From Jaapia argillacea MUCL 33604 (Eukaryota; Basidiomycota; Agaricomycetes; Jaapiales; Jaapiaceae), in assembly GCA_000697665.1 (NCBI GenBank), contig KL197715.1:435310-499309 (forward strand): 64,000 nucleotides of DNA, given 5' to 3'. Position 1 is the stretch's first letter, and every line of letters starts with the position of its first letter. Below are positions 35,856 to 46,000 of this stretch, in pieces. A program made the position numbers and the translations under genes. The notes under the pieces were generated by a model. The model had not been told where the DNA came from. It saw only the letters and a program-made list of their open reading frames with translations, and did not search any database.

Positions 35856-36873
35856 GTAAAGGCCTCTTGAACTTGAACCACAACCTGGTCTTGTTTTTCC
35901 CACGCTTTTTAGCTGGGCAAGAGAGCGAGCTCGACGATGTCGAGCTCGCTACCAAGTCGATAGCCTCTCATCGCCACGCTGCCCAGTCCCATTGGACTAC
36001 ACCTCGACTGGACCTTCAGGTCTCACCACGCCAGGCCTTACAGCCAACTTCGACGATCATTGCGATCAACCCGTCACCCAAGGCTCGCGCCGGTCACCCA
36101 CTCGACATTCCATCTTCCCAGTACATCGGCATTACCAACCTGAAGCGCGGCTCCTCCTCTGTCGAATCACGAGCAAACGCACCATGGCCCAAAATGCGCC
36201 ACGACTGATGCGACACGTCCGAACCCAGCGGGAACTCCCGTCTGTTTTCGGGGCACTGCCCCTGTACTGCGGCGTCATATTCTCCTAGTTTTCTCATCAC
36301 AGAACTTACCACCACCTACCCTACTCCCACTCCTCTCACCACAACCTCGCCATCAACCACATCTGCTCTCGAGGAGCACTTGCAGGAAGGACCTTGTTTG
36401 AAGCCCGGACATGCCTACCGGGCAAGCCTGACGGCGTTGACATTGGAAGCCCACCGGCGTAGTATAGCGAGTGGGGGTGTCCGTGTAGGGAGGAATCCTG
36501 ATAGGCATCTGCCCTTGGCTGCGGGGACGGTCGATGTTGAGGTTGGAAGGTCGAGAAGAGTGAAGGTTGTAGAATGGCGGAGGGTTTGATTTTCTGATGT
36601 TACTAACTGTGTTCAATCTGTTTTATGACCGTCTCGTGCTTTCCGTCCCACTTATTGCCTTTCCCGAATCCTGCCATCCCGGTACTTCCCCCCTCCACGA
36701 TACAATTTTGAAAACACCCTATGCTTTATCCCTGTCGAACATTTTCACGTTTCCCGGTTGTCCTCTATGCTCGCAGTTGGCCCTGTAGTAGTGTTAGATA
36801 ACCACCGCGTCTTAGCTCATTAGTTAGCTTGTTGCGGTATATAAATCGAGAGTTCATCATCACCCTCGTCTTC
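35856..36873. mobile_element. About 1-kb insertion bounded by 11-bp direct repeats
   Basis: CCCTCGTCTTC occurs at 35845-35855 and again at 36863-36873, with about 1007 bp of sequence foreign to the array between them. This looks like a target-site duplication. The insert has no terminal inverted repeats that I can see, ends in ATCATCA, and contains a 131-codon ORF (35810-36208, partly flank) without recognised motif. A non-LTR or short non-autonomous element is possible. The repeat may instead be chance or duplication, since this pyrimidine-rich flank varies among copies. Confidence 0.45.
35924..35950. repeat. Perfect 12-bp inverted repeat with 3-base loop
   Basis: AGCGAGCTCGAC is followed by GAT and its exact reverse complement. 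It lies near the left end of the 1-kb insertion and could form a strong hairpin. Confidence 0.7.
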
Positions 36874-36885
36874 ATATTCACTGGC

Positions 36886-39368
36886 ATGTCTGTGGACCAG
36901 GAATGGGCCGATAGGACGGCGTGCAGGGAATATGTTTCTATCTACACTTCTGCAGGAGATGAACGCCGTCGTCGCTTGATTGATCCCCGCTCCAGACTTA
37001 AATCAGGAATCCATGCATGCGGCCGTCGTTGGTGCAAGTACAGCCACACACTTCTCGACACTTCACGTTTGCGCCTCCTGGTTGGCGACGTCAGTCCTAT
37101 ATCTATATCTACGAATGAAAAGTTGGTGACTTTGGAATATGTGTCAATGGGTGGTTACGGCCGCCCGGAGGTTTGGAACTATGGGTGGAAGGTGACTCTA
37201 TACTCGAGGGAGGCACAGGGAACACTCGAACGCTTTACCGAGCCTCTCGTTTGCGAGGATCAGGATGTCAATTTGGCTATCTCGGAGCTGGCGGATGTCT
37301 TGAGAAGTCGAGGCTATCCGATGCCCTATATTGATGGGATGGTCCGTCATTGGTCCTCTTCCTATCCCTAACTCGAATTCATCTGTTGCCAATAGAATCC
37401 GACGGAGAGGCGCATGACGATCTGCAACCATTACATTGAAGGCAACTGTAGACGAGGAACTCGTTGTCCGTTCAACCACGATCTCTTTGATGTAGAGCAG
37501 ATCACTTGGTTGGTGGGTCATCCTGATTGGTGTGGCGGTAGTGCCATGCCCTTCTTCATTCTGCGGCTCGATTATCTCGCGACGCGTTCCTCGTCCTGGA
37601 GAATGACACTTCTCGCTCGGTCGATGGATCAAAACCTATGGCTCTCTGGGCCCCCACTTTCTTGCGAGAATCCAAATATTCACATCACAATGCTCTCTGT
37701 TGAATCTCTAGTGGGTTTCCTTCCTCTTGCATCAAATAACCGATCTTGAGCAGGTGTTATATCCAGGCTGAGATTGAAAGTGAGGAATCAGATTCTTCTG
37801 CCACGTCGCCACCAAACAAGGTTGCGTCTGTACTCACCGATTTGGCACCTCCGCTGCCTCCGGCCACGCCTCAGTTACAATCGCGACCTAGCATCCAGAG
37901 GCAAGATTTTTCTCCTCTCTTCGCTCCAGCGGCACCACTGCCCATTAAAACTGCTGCTACCCCATTGCCGAACGCGATAAAACTCCAGTCCCAATCCCGA
38001 CAGGCGATCCAAATTCATGATGCCCTGAGACCCTCAGATCCATCGCATCTGCCACAAGCCAAGGCTCCGAGTTCCCTGAGCCCGTCCTTGTCATCCCGAC
38101 CTGTGCCAGCACCGCGAACCCAACTTCTCCAGACAAGATCTCCTAGCGGTCATCCACCTTTCCAACATCCAACACAAGCTAAGGCTGAAAGTGCCTTGAT
38201 CGCTGATGTGTCTTCCCAACCTATCACACCGCCACAAGCCCTGCGACTATCCAACATCTCTGCTCAAAATCCCCCACACTCCCAGCCACCTCAGACCCAA
38301 TCACGGCACAGTATCCGACGAGAAGATCTCACCCGTCCCTTTCAAGGTGCTCTGGCGGCGCCGCAGCCCATCAAGGCTACAGCTACCCCGTTACCGAACC
38401 CGATAAAGCCGCAGTCCCAATCCCGACAGGCTCTTCAAACAGATGATGTCCCGAGACCCTCAGATTCAACGCATCTGCCACAAGCCAAGGCTCCAAGTGT
38501 CCTCAGCTCGTCCTTGTCATCCCCACCTGTGCCAGCACCACAGATCCGACTTCTACAAACGAAGTCTGCTCATAATCATCCACCTTCCCAGCTGCCACAA
38601 GCTGAGACTGCAAATGCATTCATTCCAGCTACGTCTTCCCAACCATCCACGGCAGCACAAAACCCGTTTAAAAGTTTCTGTCTCACCACAAAGGCGAGGA
38701 CAGCTGAAACTGCATCTCAGCAGCATCGAGGAGATATTCCCTCGATTCGAGCCACGGTTACTCAGCACACTCGATCCGCAGCGGCCTCCAGCGCAAACTC
38801 CTACGCCGCTACCACTTCCACCCACCAACAAAAACTACCGGAATCCTCTTGGTCCCCTCAATCCGTTGCCCAGCAGCGTCACACTCAGGCTCGTGAGGGT
38901 GGACGAGTGTCTCCGGTCACGATCCACGATCCAATACCCGAGCTTTTTGTCCCTGGTTGGGGAAACAGCGATTATTGGGCCGTATTGTCAAGCCGCGGTC
39001 GGCACCCCCATTACAATCGTGTCTGGAGTATTCTACGCGAACGGGATCGTTTGCGCAGAAACCAACCCACCTCATCCGTAACCCACGGGTTTACTCTATG
39101 GGAATCTGAATATTACCAGTCTGTTTTATCGGACTGGAACCATCCAGAGTGGGACCAAGTTTATAATTTGTTGCGAGTCCATAGAGATTCACTACCGGCA
39201 ACGATAAAGCTACCGCTTACTCCCCGACCTGCTTCTCCACCTTCTCCTCCAAGCGATCCGAGCGAGAGCGGAGAATGGAATCTTTGGTCACCTGCCACTG
39301 TTGTCACCATAGCTGCTTTAGCGACCAATGCTGTACTTCTCGCTGTATTTTCGACGAAGCGCCATTGA
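36886..39368 (+). CDS. CCCH zinc-finger array protein, copy E (chimeric)
   Basis: Exons 36886-37341, 37396-37710 and 37767-39368 join in phase to 790 residues. The N-terminal half (MSVDQEWADRTACREY; second finger CNHYIEGNCRRGTRCPFNH) is closest to copy F, and its second intron starts GTGGG rather than GTAAG as in B-D. The C-terminal half (STHQQ, SPVTIHD, PGWGNSDYWAVLSSRG, WESEYYQSVLSD) is closest to copy B. Two proline-rich repeats lie between. The tail (TVVTIAALATNAVLLAVFSTKRH) is hydrophobic with a basic end, like a tail anchor. The frame is intact. The mosaic pattern points to unequal crossing-over or gene conversion inside the array. Confidence 0.75.
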
Positions 39369-39430
39369 CTTTCTGGAGATGACGTTGCCATCCTTGTTTG
39401 AACAACCTGTACACATGCTGTATTTCCTAG

Positions 39431-39558
39431 TGTACACTAGAACCGCATTGAAACCGAAAAACTAACATCTTCACTTCTCAAAGTTTGACTCGAAGCGCAG
39501 GTGGAAAGAATAAAATACGTGGGCGACTTCAGGTCCTCGATCTATCGATAGGCTCAGG
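39431..39558 (-). pseudogene. JmjC gene 3' fragment (after copy E, largely deleted)
   Basis: About 130 bp. It joins the extreme 3' end of the JmjC gene (matching about 41265-41345) directly to the intron between its exons 2 and 3 (matching about 41680-41712), so about 330 bp were deleted internally. It then runs into the 5' flank of copy F. Confidence 0.65.
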
Positions 39559-39762
39559 CGAGGGCGTCTATCTCATTCTCTGCCACGACCCTTGGGCGCT
39601 AGAGCTGAGGTGTGTGCTCGCTACATAGTACAAGCTTAAGGTCGGTGTCAACTACGGGCGTCTACTTCCGTGCAGTGTCTATTTTACCGCGTCCCGTGGG
39701 ATGAATGTTGATGTTGAGCGCTTATACTCCTTGTCCTCACCCTCGTCTTGGGACTCACTGGC

Positions 39763-41151
39763 ATGTCTGTGGACCAGGCATGGGCCGATAGGACGGCGTG
39801 CAGGGAATATGTTTCTATCTACACTTCTGTAGGAGATGAGCGCCGTCGTCGCCTGATTGATCCCCGCACCATTACAGGATCACGAATCTATGGATGCGGT
39901 CGTCGTTGGTGCGAGTACAGCCACACACTTCTCGACACTTCTCGTTTGCGCCTCCTGGTTGGCGACATTGATACTATATCTACATCCACGAAGGAAACGT
40001 TGGTGACTTTGGAGTATGTGGGTGGCTTTGAAATATTCGGCCACTCGGAGGCTTGGAATTATGGGTGGAAGGTGACTCTATACGCGGGGGAGGCCCAGGG
40101 AACGCTGCAACGATATACGGAGCCTCTCGTTTGCATGGACGAGGATGTCAACGTGGCGATCTCGAAGTTGGTTGGTGTCTTGAGAAGTCGAGGTTATTCG
40201 ATGCCCTCTATTGATGAGGAGGTCCGTCATTGGCCATCTTCCTGTCGCTAACTTGAATTAATCTGTTGTCAATAGGATCCAATGGGGAGGCGCATGACGA
40301 TCTGCAACCATTACATCAAAGGCAACTGTGGACAAGGAACTCATTGTTCATTCAACCATGATCTCTTTGATTTACTGCAGATCGCTCGGTTAGTGGATTA
40401 TCCTGCATGGTATTTGGGTGCCATACCCTTCTTCACTCTGCGGCTGGATTACCTCACGACGGGTTCCTCGTCCTGGAGAATGACACTTCACGCTCGATCG
40501 GCTAGTGGCGAGCTGCGCCAGCTCCCCTTACCTGTTTCTTGCGAGAATCCAAATATTCACACCGCTATGCTCTCTGTTGAATCTCTTGTGAGTTTCTTGT
40601 TCTTGCCTGAGTTGACCGACCTTGACCTGGTGTTATATGTTCAGGCCGAGTTTGAAAGCCAGTACTCTGTCACGTCGCGACCAAACTATGCTTCGTCAGA
40701 AACTCTTCGTCAGCTCAAAGCAACCCCCGAGCCTTCATTCCCCGGTTGGGAACACGACCATTATCTCTTTGTTCTCAACGAACCTGGACACGAATATTAC
40801 GATCGTGTCTGGGACTTACTTCGCGAGCTTGAAGAACGTCGGAGAGAGTTGAACGTCTCCCCAGCGCCATTCGCCAAGTGGGAATTGGAGTATTATCTAT
40901 TTGTTATGATAGCGGGAAAGAATCACGTGGCATTCGATCATGTGGGGGAGCTGTTGCGAGGCCGATGGGACCTTTACTCCACGCCGCAACCGTCTCATCC
41001 TCCTCTTCCTCCTCCCCCTCCTCCTCCTCCTCCCCTCCCTCCGCGACCGTCCTCCAAAAGTCAAGGCGAAGGATGGAGCTGGCTTGGTGTTGCTGCCGTC
41101 GCTGCCGGCGCTGCAATCGTGCTGACACTGCTGGAGAGGGGCCGTGGATGA
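39763..41151 (+). CDS. CCCH zinc-finger array protein, copy F (short form)
   Basis: Exons 39763-40221, 40276-40587 and 40645-41151 join in phase to 425 residues. Both Cys/His clusters are intact (second finger CNHYIKGNCGQGTHCSFNH). The proline-rich linker is absent: exon 3 goes almost directly from the finger domain to the motif pair (PGWEHDHYLFVL...YYDRVWDLLREL and WELEYYLFVM) and then a polyproline spacer and a Trp-flanked tail (WSWLGVAAVAAGAAIVLTLL). The second intron (40588-40644, 57 nt) is in frame and stop-free, so retention would add 19 mostly hydrophobic residues. This copy defines the conserved core of the family. It faces the complete JmjC gene tail to tail. Confidence 0.75.
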
Positions 41152-41266
41152 TTCTGTACGCCAGATGTGCCATTCGTCACTCCGTCAACTTTCGTCCTTA
41201 CTGGATATGTATTGTATTCATCCCTATTCTCAGTGCTACAAGTCCATACAATTTTCTTGTTGTACA

Positions 41267-42767
41267 TTAGAACCACATCGAAACCGAAAAGCTAACATCT
41301 TCGCTCCTCAAAGCGTGCCACCACCCAGGTGGAAAGAACAAAATATCACCAGGTTCAAGAGTTACGCTCATAGCTTTCGGGACTACATGTTTCCAAAACA
41401 AGGGATACTGTCTGCGACTTTCCTCTTCAGCTACACCTGCATTGGCAAAGACGTCCACCCGGGAAGTGTTGCTCATTGAAGGGCAAGTCGTGTTGGCGGC
41501 TGGGTTGTGAGGATGGTCTTGGTTCGATGATGATGGTGGATAAGGGTACATGTACGGAGTGGTGCTTGGAGGTGCAAGCCAGACAGTTTTACGACCCACG
41601 ACCTGGGCTGCATGACTATAAGGACGCGGGCGACTGTCGTGACGAAAATAGAACGAACCATAAAAATTGAAGTAGGGATCCTTCAGGCCCTCGATCTATC
41701 AATAGGCTCAGGAGGCAATGAAAAGGAAGACATACTGTATGGGCGGGGGAAATGGTACCCTTGGGACCTAACCAAGCGTTGAGGACAAGTTCTTCCTCGT
41801 TTCGAGGGGGCTCGTAATCAGGAAAGTTCGGTGGTGGTCGTAGTGAAGCATAGACATAATCAGGGACGACTATGTCTGATCTCAGCTTTGGGAACTGGAG
41901 GAAAAGGTTGTGTTGGGCAAGGTAAAAGACTGGAGTATCTTTGTGAGGGTCGAACAAAAAGCCGAGGAACTTGTCCCAATCCATCATTTCTTGTGTCCAG
42001 TCTTCAGCACGATAGTCATTACCAATTTCGATGGGGACGATTCGTCCGGGACCAGAGACGGAACGGAGATATTGTGGAGATTGCCAGGGATGTTCGGTCA
42101 TCGCTGGCCAATCTCTGATGTATCCGGTCAAGATGAAGGGTTGGTGAGAGTAGTGGTTTCGGAAGGTTGACATGGACGGAGGTGATTCCAGGTGAGGTAC
42201 ACGGGACGATGCTGATGGTGGCAGGGCGAGGATTGAGTTGGTGGGTAGTGGTTCATGAGAACTTTTTGCGCAGTATGGGGTGGTCGGCATATAGTGAGAT
42301 TGAATCTGGTCGATGAGGTCGTAAATTAGGCCGAGTCGACCCTCCCCTGGAGCTCCCGCGATAACAATAGCACGGTCCAACCACGAAATGCAAGAGAGTG
42401 CAAGCTTGTCATCCGTGGTTTCGGCGCTGGCGAGGCTTCTGAAAATACAAGCGTCGGTGTATAATCTCCTCCAGCACAGATTGGGTTGACGAGAGAATGT
42501 GGACATTGTCTCGTGGGCAAAGTCAATCAGCGCTTCCAGTTCATTGAGAAGCGCCTGCTTTGGGCGTCCATCGAGAAGATCTTGGACAGCGCTTCGCAGC
42601 CTGTCGACAGTCTCACGACCACAAGGAAGCAGATCTAGAGAACGGTGAGAGGCGGGATGTATGATGGGGGTAAGAAGCAGACCTGCAATGTCTGGCTGGT
42701 ATTCCTGATGTAGACGATGAGCGAGGACGATGAGGAGTTCGTCGGGGCAGGGAGCAGTTTGTGGCAT
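41267..42767 (-). CDS. JmjC-domain oxygenase, JMJD5/KDM8-like
   Basis: Exons on the minus strand: 42767-42683, 42634-41736, 41680-41659 and 41607-41267, in phase, 448 residues. JMJD5-type proteins are Fe(II)/2-oxoglutarate oxygenases reported as arginyl hydroxylases or histone demethylases. The sequence shows FILTGYIRDWPAM, an EDWTQEMMDWDKFL block, YLAQHNLFLQFPKLRSD and, across the splice, the iron-binding HTD followed by PYFNFYAQVVGRKTVWLAPP. The distal ligand is in PPGWWHALR. Exon 3 is a 22-nt microexon coding the DPYFNFY part of the active site. The first intron (48 nt) is in frame and stop-free. The 3' end of this gene was copied into the zinc-finger array on its downstream side. Confidence 0.88.
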
Positions 42768-43047
42768 TGCTTTGTTTCGATGAATAATTCATGAAATGAT
42801 CGAGCCGGGGTTCGCTGCGTGGTGCGGATCAAAAAAAAACGTATTCAGTCGTGCATAATTTCCAAACGTGGCAAGGTCCATGCGAAAAGAAGGTCACACG
42901 CCAGTCACACTGAGCTCACAGAAACCTCATAAATAAGGTCCTCCGCGCGGGCAGATCGCCCAAAGACCCCAAGATTACCCGCACTCAAAGGAACACACTT
43001 CATCCGGCGCGCCCGGTCCGGTGCACTGCACGTGACCAACATACAAT
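42768..43047. promoter_or_regulatory. Divergent promoter between JmjC gene and MOT1
   Basis: 280 bp separate the two start codons, so both promoters share this region. An AT-rich CATAAATAAGG block at about 42927 could act as a TATA element for MOT1. A run of nine A's follows the JmjC leader side at about 42831. Confidence 0.5.
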
Positions 43048-46000
43048 ATGTCTTCAAGGTCGGTGGCTGATTTCTTGTCAATGTGTCTGAGTGAGGCTAA
43101 TATGATACAGGTTGGACCGGCTCCTCCTTCTACTTGATACTGGCTCGTCTACCTCAGTGAGAGCGACAGCCGCCAAACAACTCGCTCAGTTGGCAGCGAA
43201 GAGCGTCATTAGCGACGTCGCTATCGAAGAGGATGTCAAGTCAGCTCGTCCTAATGTCCCTAGAATCGATCCCTCCGGGTGGTCAGAGCTCATGGCTGTC
43301 GTAGCTCGGGTGTGTACCATCGTTATGAGCCCCCTTTTGCTCTTGTTCAATTTCACCATCAGATATTACCCTATTTGCATTCGAAATCTCATGATACACG
43401 CACAGCTGCCTCTGTCGCCCTCTCCCACATCTTTACTCTCGTCCCACTGTGGTGCCCTTCGCCATCTACAGACGCGGACGTCGATATGAAGCCCCCACAT
43501 GATTTCCCCCTTCCTGAATTTCCCTTGTTTTCAGTCCACGAGTTGATGCAGAAGGGCACACTGCTCCTGGCCTCTTCTGGGAAAGAGTTCATAAAACCCA
43601 CTGGGATCCTCCAGAGCTCTGCCGAAGTGAAGAAGGCTCGGAAGGAGGCCATGAGTAGAATGGGTCTCGATTTCCTCGAGAGCGTTGGAGGAACTGATGG
43701 CATGGACATTGATAAAGAATTGGTCGCCGATGAGGCCGAGATGGATGTTGACGAAGTAAACGGTTTGAAGGTGGAGGAAGAGCTGAAGCCCAGCCCTCCA
43801 GTCGACATTCCTGAAATTCGAATAAAGGAAGAGTCCTCCCGTCCACCACGACCAAAGTCCAAAAGTCCATCAGCACCCTCGCCTTCCACGTCAGATGCCC
43901 CAATGACTGAAGAAGATATGAGTGGCCTTTCGGCGAGGGAGCGTAACAGGTTAAAGCGGAAGCGAAAACCTGGCAATAACGCATTTGTCGCCGCGCCTCC
44001 ACCACCACCACAGAACTCCAGCACAAAATATAGCGCTGCTACTGCCGGCCCTTCTGGCAAGTACGTTCTCGTATCATGATTTCCTTCCCCTTTCCGAACT
44101 GATTGCCCATTGCCCTCTCAGAGCGCGTCTTGTCGCGAATGATGACCAACCTGCACGGCCTTCCTCCCGCGTCAATAGCCCTCATAGTCCCTCCGATGAG
44201 GGTCCTTCCGACAAAGTAGTTGTCGATCCGTCCAAGGGTGGGGCGGTTTCACCTAAAGCTGCCCAACAATCGAAAGCGTTGGAGGTACAACCTGGATGTT
44301 GGATCTGGGACGGTGTTGTCAAAATTTTAGAAGTGGATCTGTTCAGTCCTGCTTGGGAGGTGCGCCATGGTGCGGCTCTCGCGCTGCGTGAGTTGCTCAA
44401 AATTCAGGGAAAGTATGGCGGAATGAGAGGTTAGTAAATACCCTTTGGAAACTTGATTTTGTGTAGACATTCGCTAAGGGTTTTTACAGATGGACTGTCG
44501 CAAATGGAGAACGACTTTGCTCATGAGCGGTGGTGTAATGACCTCGCTGCTAGATTTCTTTGCGTATTCGTCCTTGATCGATTTGGTGACTTCGTTTCCG
44601 ACCAGGTTTGTTTCAGATCAGCTTTTTTATGTTGACGTCGCTGAGCATCCGTTTAGGTCGTCGCTCCAGTTCGGGAAACGGTCTCCCAAACCCTTGCCTC
44701 ACTGTTGCTGCATATGCCTCGACGTTCAGTGTTACACGTACACTCTATTCTCTTGCAGATGATCCGTCAAGACTTTACTCATACGAAAACTACCAACGGA
44801 AAGGTCAATGGATCCGCCAGCCTGGTATGGGAGGTTAGGCATGCTGGCCTGTTGGGCATTAAATACGAGGTCGCCGTGAGGAGTGACCTTGTAGAAGAAA
44901 CGGCAGTCAAGGAGGAAGGAGTAGATCAGACAGGAACAGATGTCCTCCGGGGCATCGTTGATGCCGCTGTTCTTGGGTGAGCTGCATATTCCACGTAACT
45001 TTCCAGCATAGTATTAATGTATCTCGGGACCAGCCTTGGTGACCGGGACGACGACGTGAGATCTGTCGCCGCGTCGTGTTTACTTCCTGTTACTGGGCCT
45101 CTTGTAAAGCAGCTGCCTGAGGCATTGAGCGATGTCTTGGCGGTGTTGTGGAGTTGTTTGAGTGATATGAAAGATGATCTAAGCTCTAGTGTTGGTGCAG
45201 TGATGGACCTCTTGGGTGAGTTATTCTATCCGGCGACTCTGTCATTCTCTCCTGAAACGCTTCCAGGCAAACTTGTTGCCTACGATGAAGTCATTGGCAT
45301 CCTCGCTGATTCGAAGCTATCGTACGTCCCACTCACTTCTGAATTTGATGTGTCTTCTCATGACACGCCGGGAACAGACGTTCACTTACCGATTTGGCCC
45401 CTACTCTATTCGCCTTCTTCCGCCATACCATCTCCAATGTCCGCCTTGCCGTCGTGAAAACTCTCGCTTCCTTCATGACCGTCACATCTCTACCACGAGA
45501 TTGGGTCTCTGCACCCTTTCTCCGACTTCTTTTCCAAAATCTTGTGGTCGAGGAACGCTCGGATGTCCGAGACGCCACTTTATCCGCATGGAGAACTGCT
45601 CTTTCTGTGCTTACATCTTCGACTGGTTGGCTCGAGAACGTCGCGACGCAGCAGTTGTTGTTGGAGTGGTTTGCCATCGTAATGACTCCTCTTGGCGTGC
45701 CTATTGATACCAACACGTTTTATCGGCCGTTTGATGTGGATCACGATGGCGGGGCTGAGAGGCATAATGTTGATAAGAATATGTTGGCGCAGGACCTTTC
45801 GTTGGTGACTCTTGAGATCGTGTTGAAAGCTAGGGTGTCCGCGGCTACTGCGTTAGCATGTCTTATCGTTTCGTGGCCCGCGACGGTGAGTTTCCTCTTC
45901 TCTGTCAAAGTTTCTAGGTACTGATATACTTCTGGATAGCCCGCGGATGAAGCTTTCAGACCCATTCTATGCCACTACATGGAATCACCAAGTATGCTCC

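Larger units (their letters stand above)
35691..36885. other. Interrupted 5' flank of copy E
   Basis: Positions 35691-35855 match the repeated 5' flank (gggcgtctatctcg... to the CCCTCGTCTTC block). The flank then stops and resumes at 36863 with a second CCCTCGTCTTC followed by the usual short leader to the ATG at 36886. The stretch between is unrelated to the array. Confidence 0.6.
25136..41935 (+). repeat. Tandem segmental duplication array (units B-F)
   Basis: Five consecutive units share a 5' flank, a three-exon CCCH zinc-finger gene and, antisense behind it, the 3' end of a JmjC gene. Approximate unit limits are B 25136-27695, C 27727-32169, D 32170-35690, E 35691-39558 and F 39559-41935. 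The F unit runs into the only complete JmjC gene. In C and D the JmjC similarity ends after a short GACTGGAG block and the next unit's flank begins at once; the same block occurs inside the complete JmjC gene at about 41928-41935, which locates the breakpoint in its exon 2. Length differences come mainly from the proline-rich exon 3, a 1-kb insertion in E and deletions in the JmjC fragments. Confidence 0.8.

Noticed and set aside
43389-44060. Long minus-strand ORF (223 codons) inside MOT1
   Set aside because: The plus strand has clear Mot1 homology in spliced frame; the antisense ORF has no recognisable motif.
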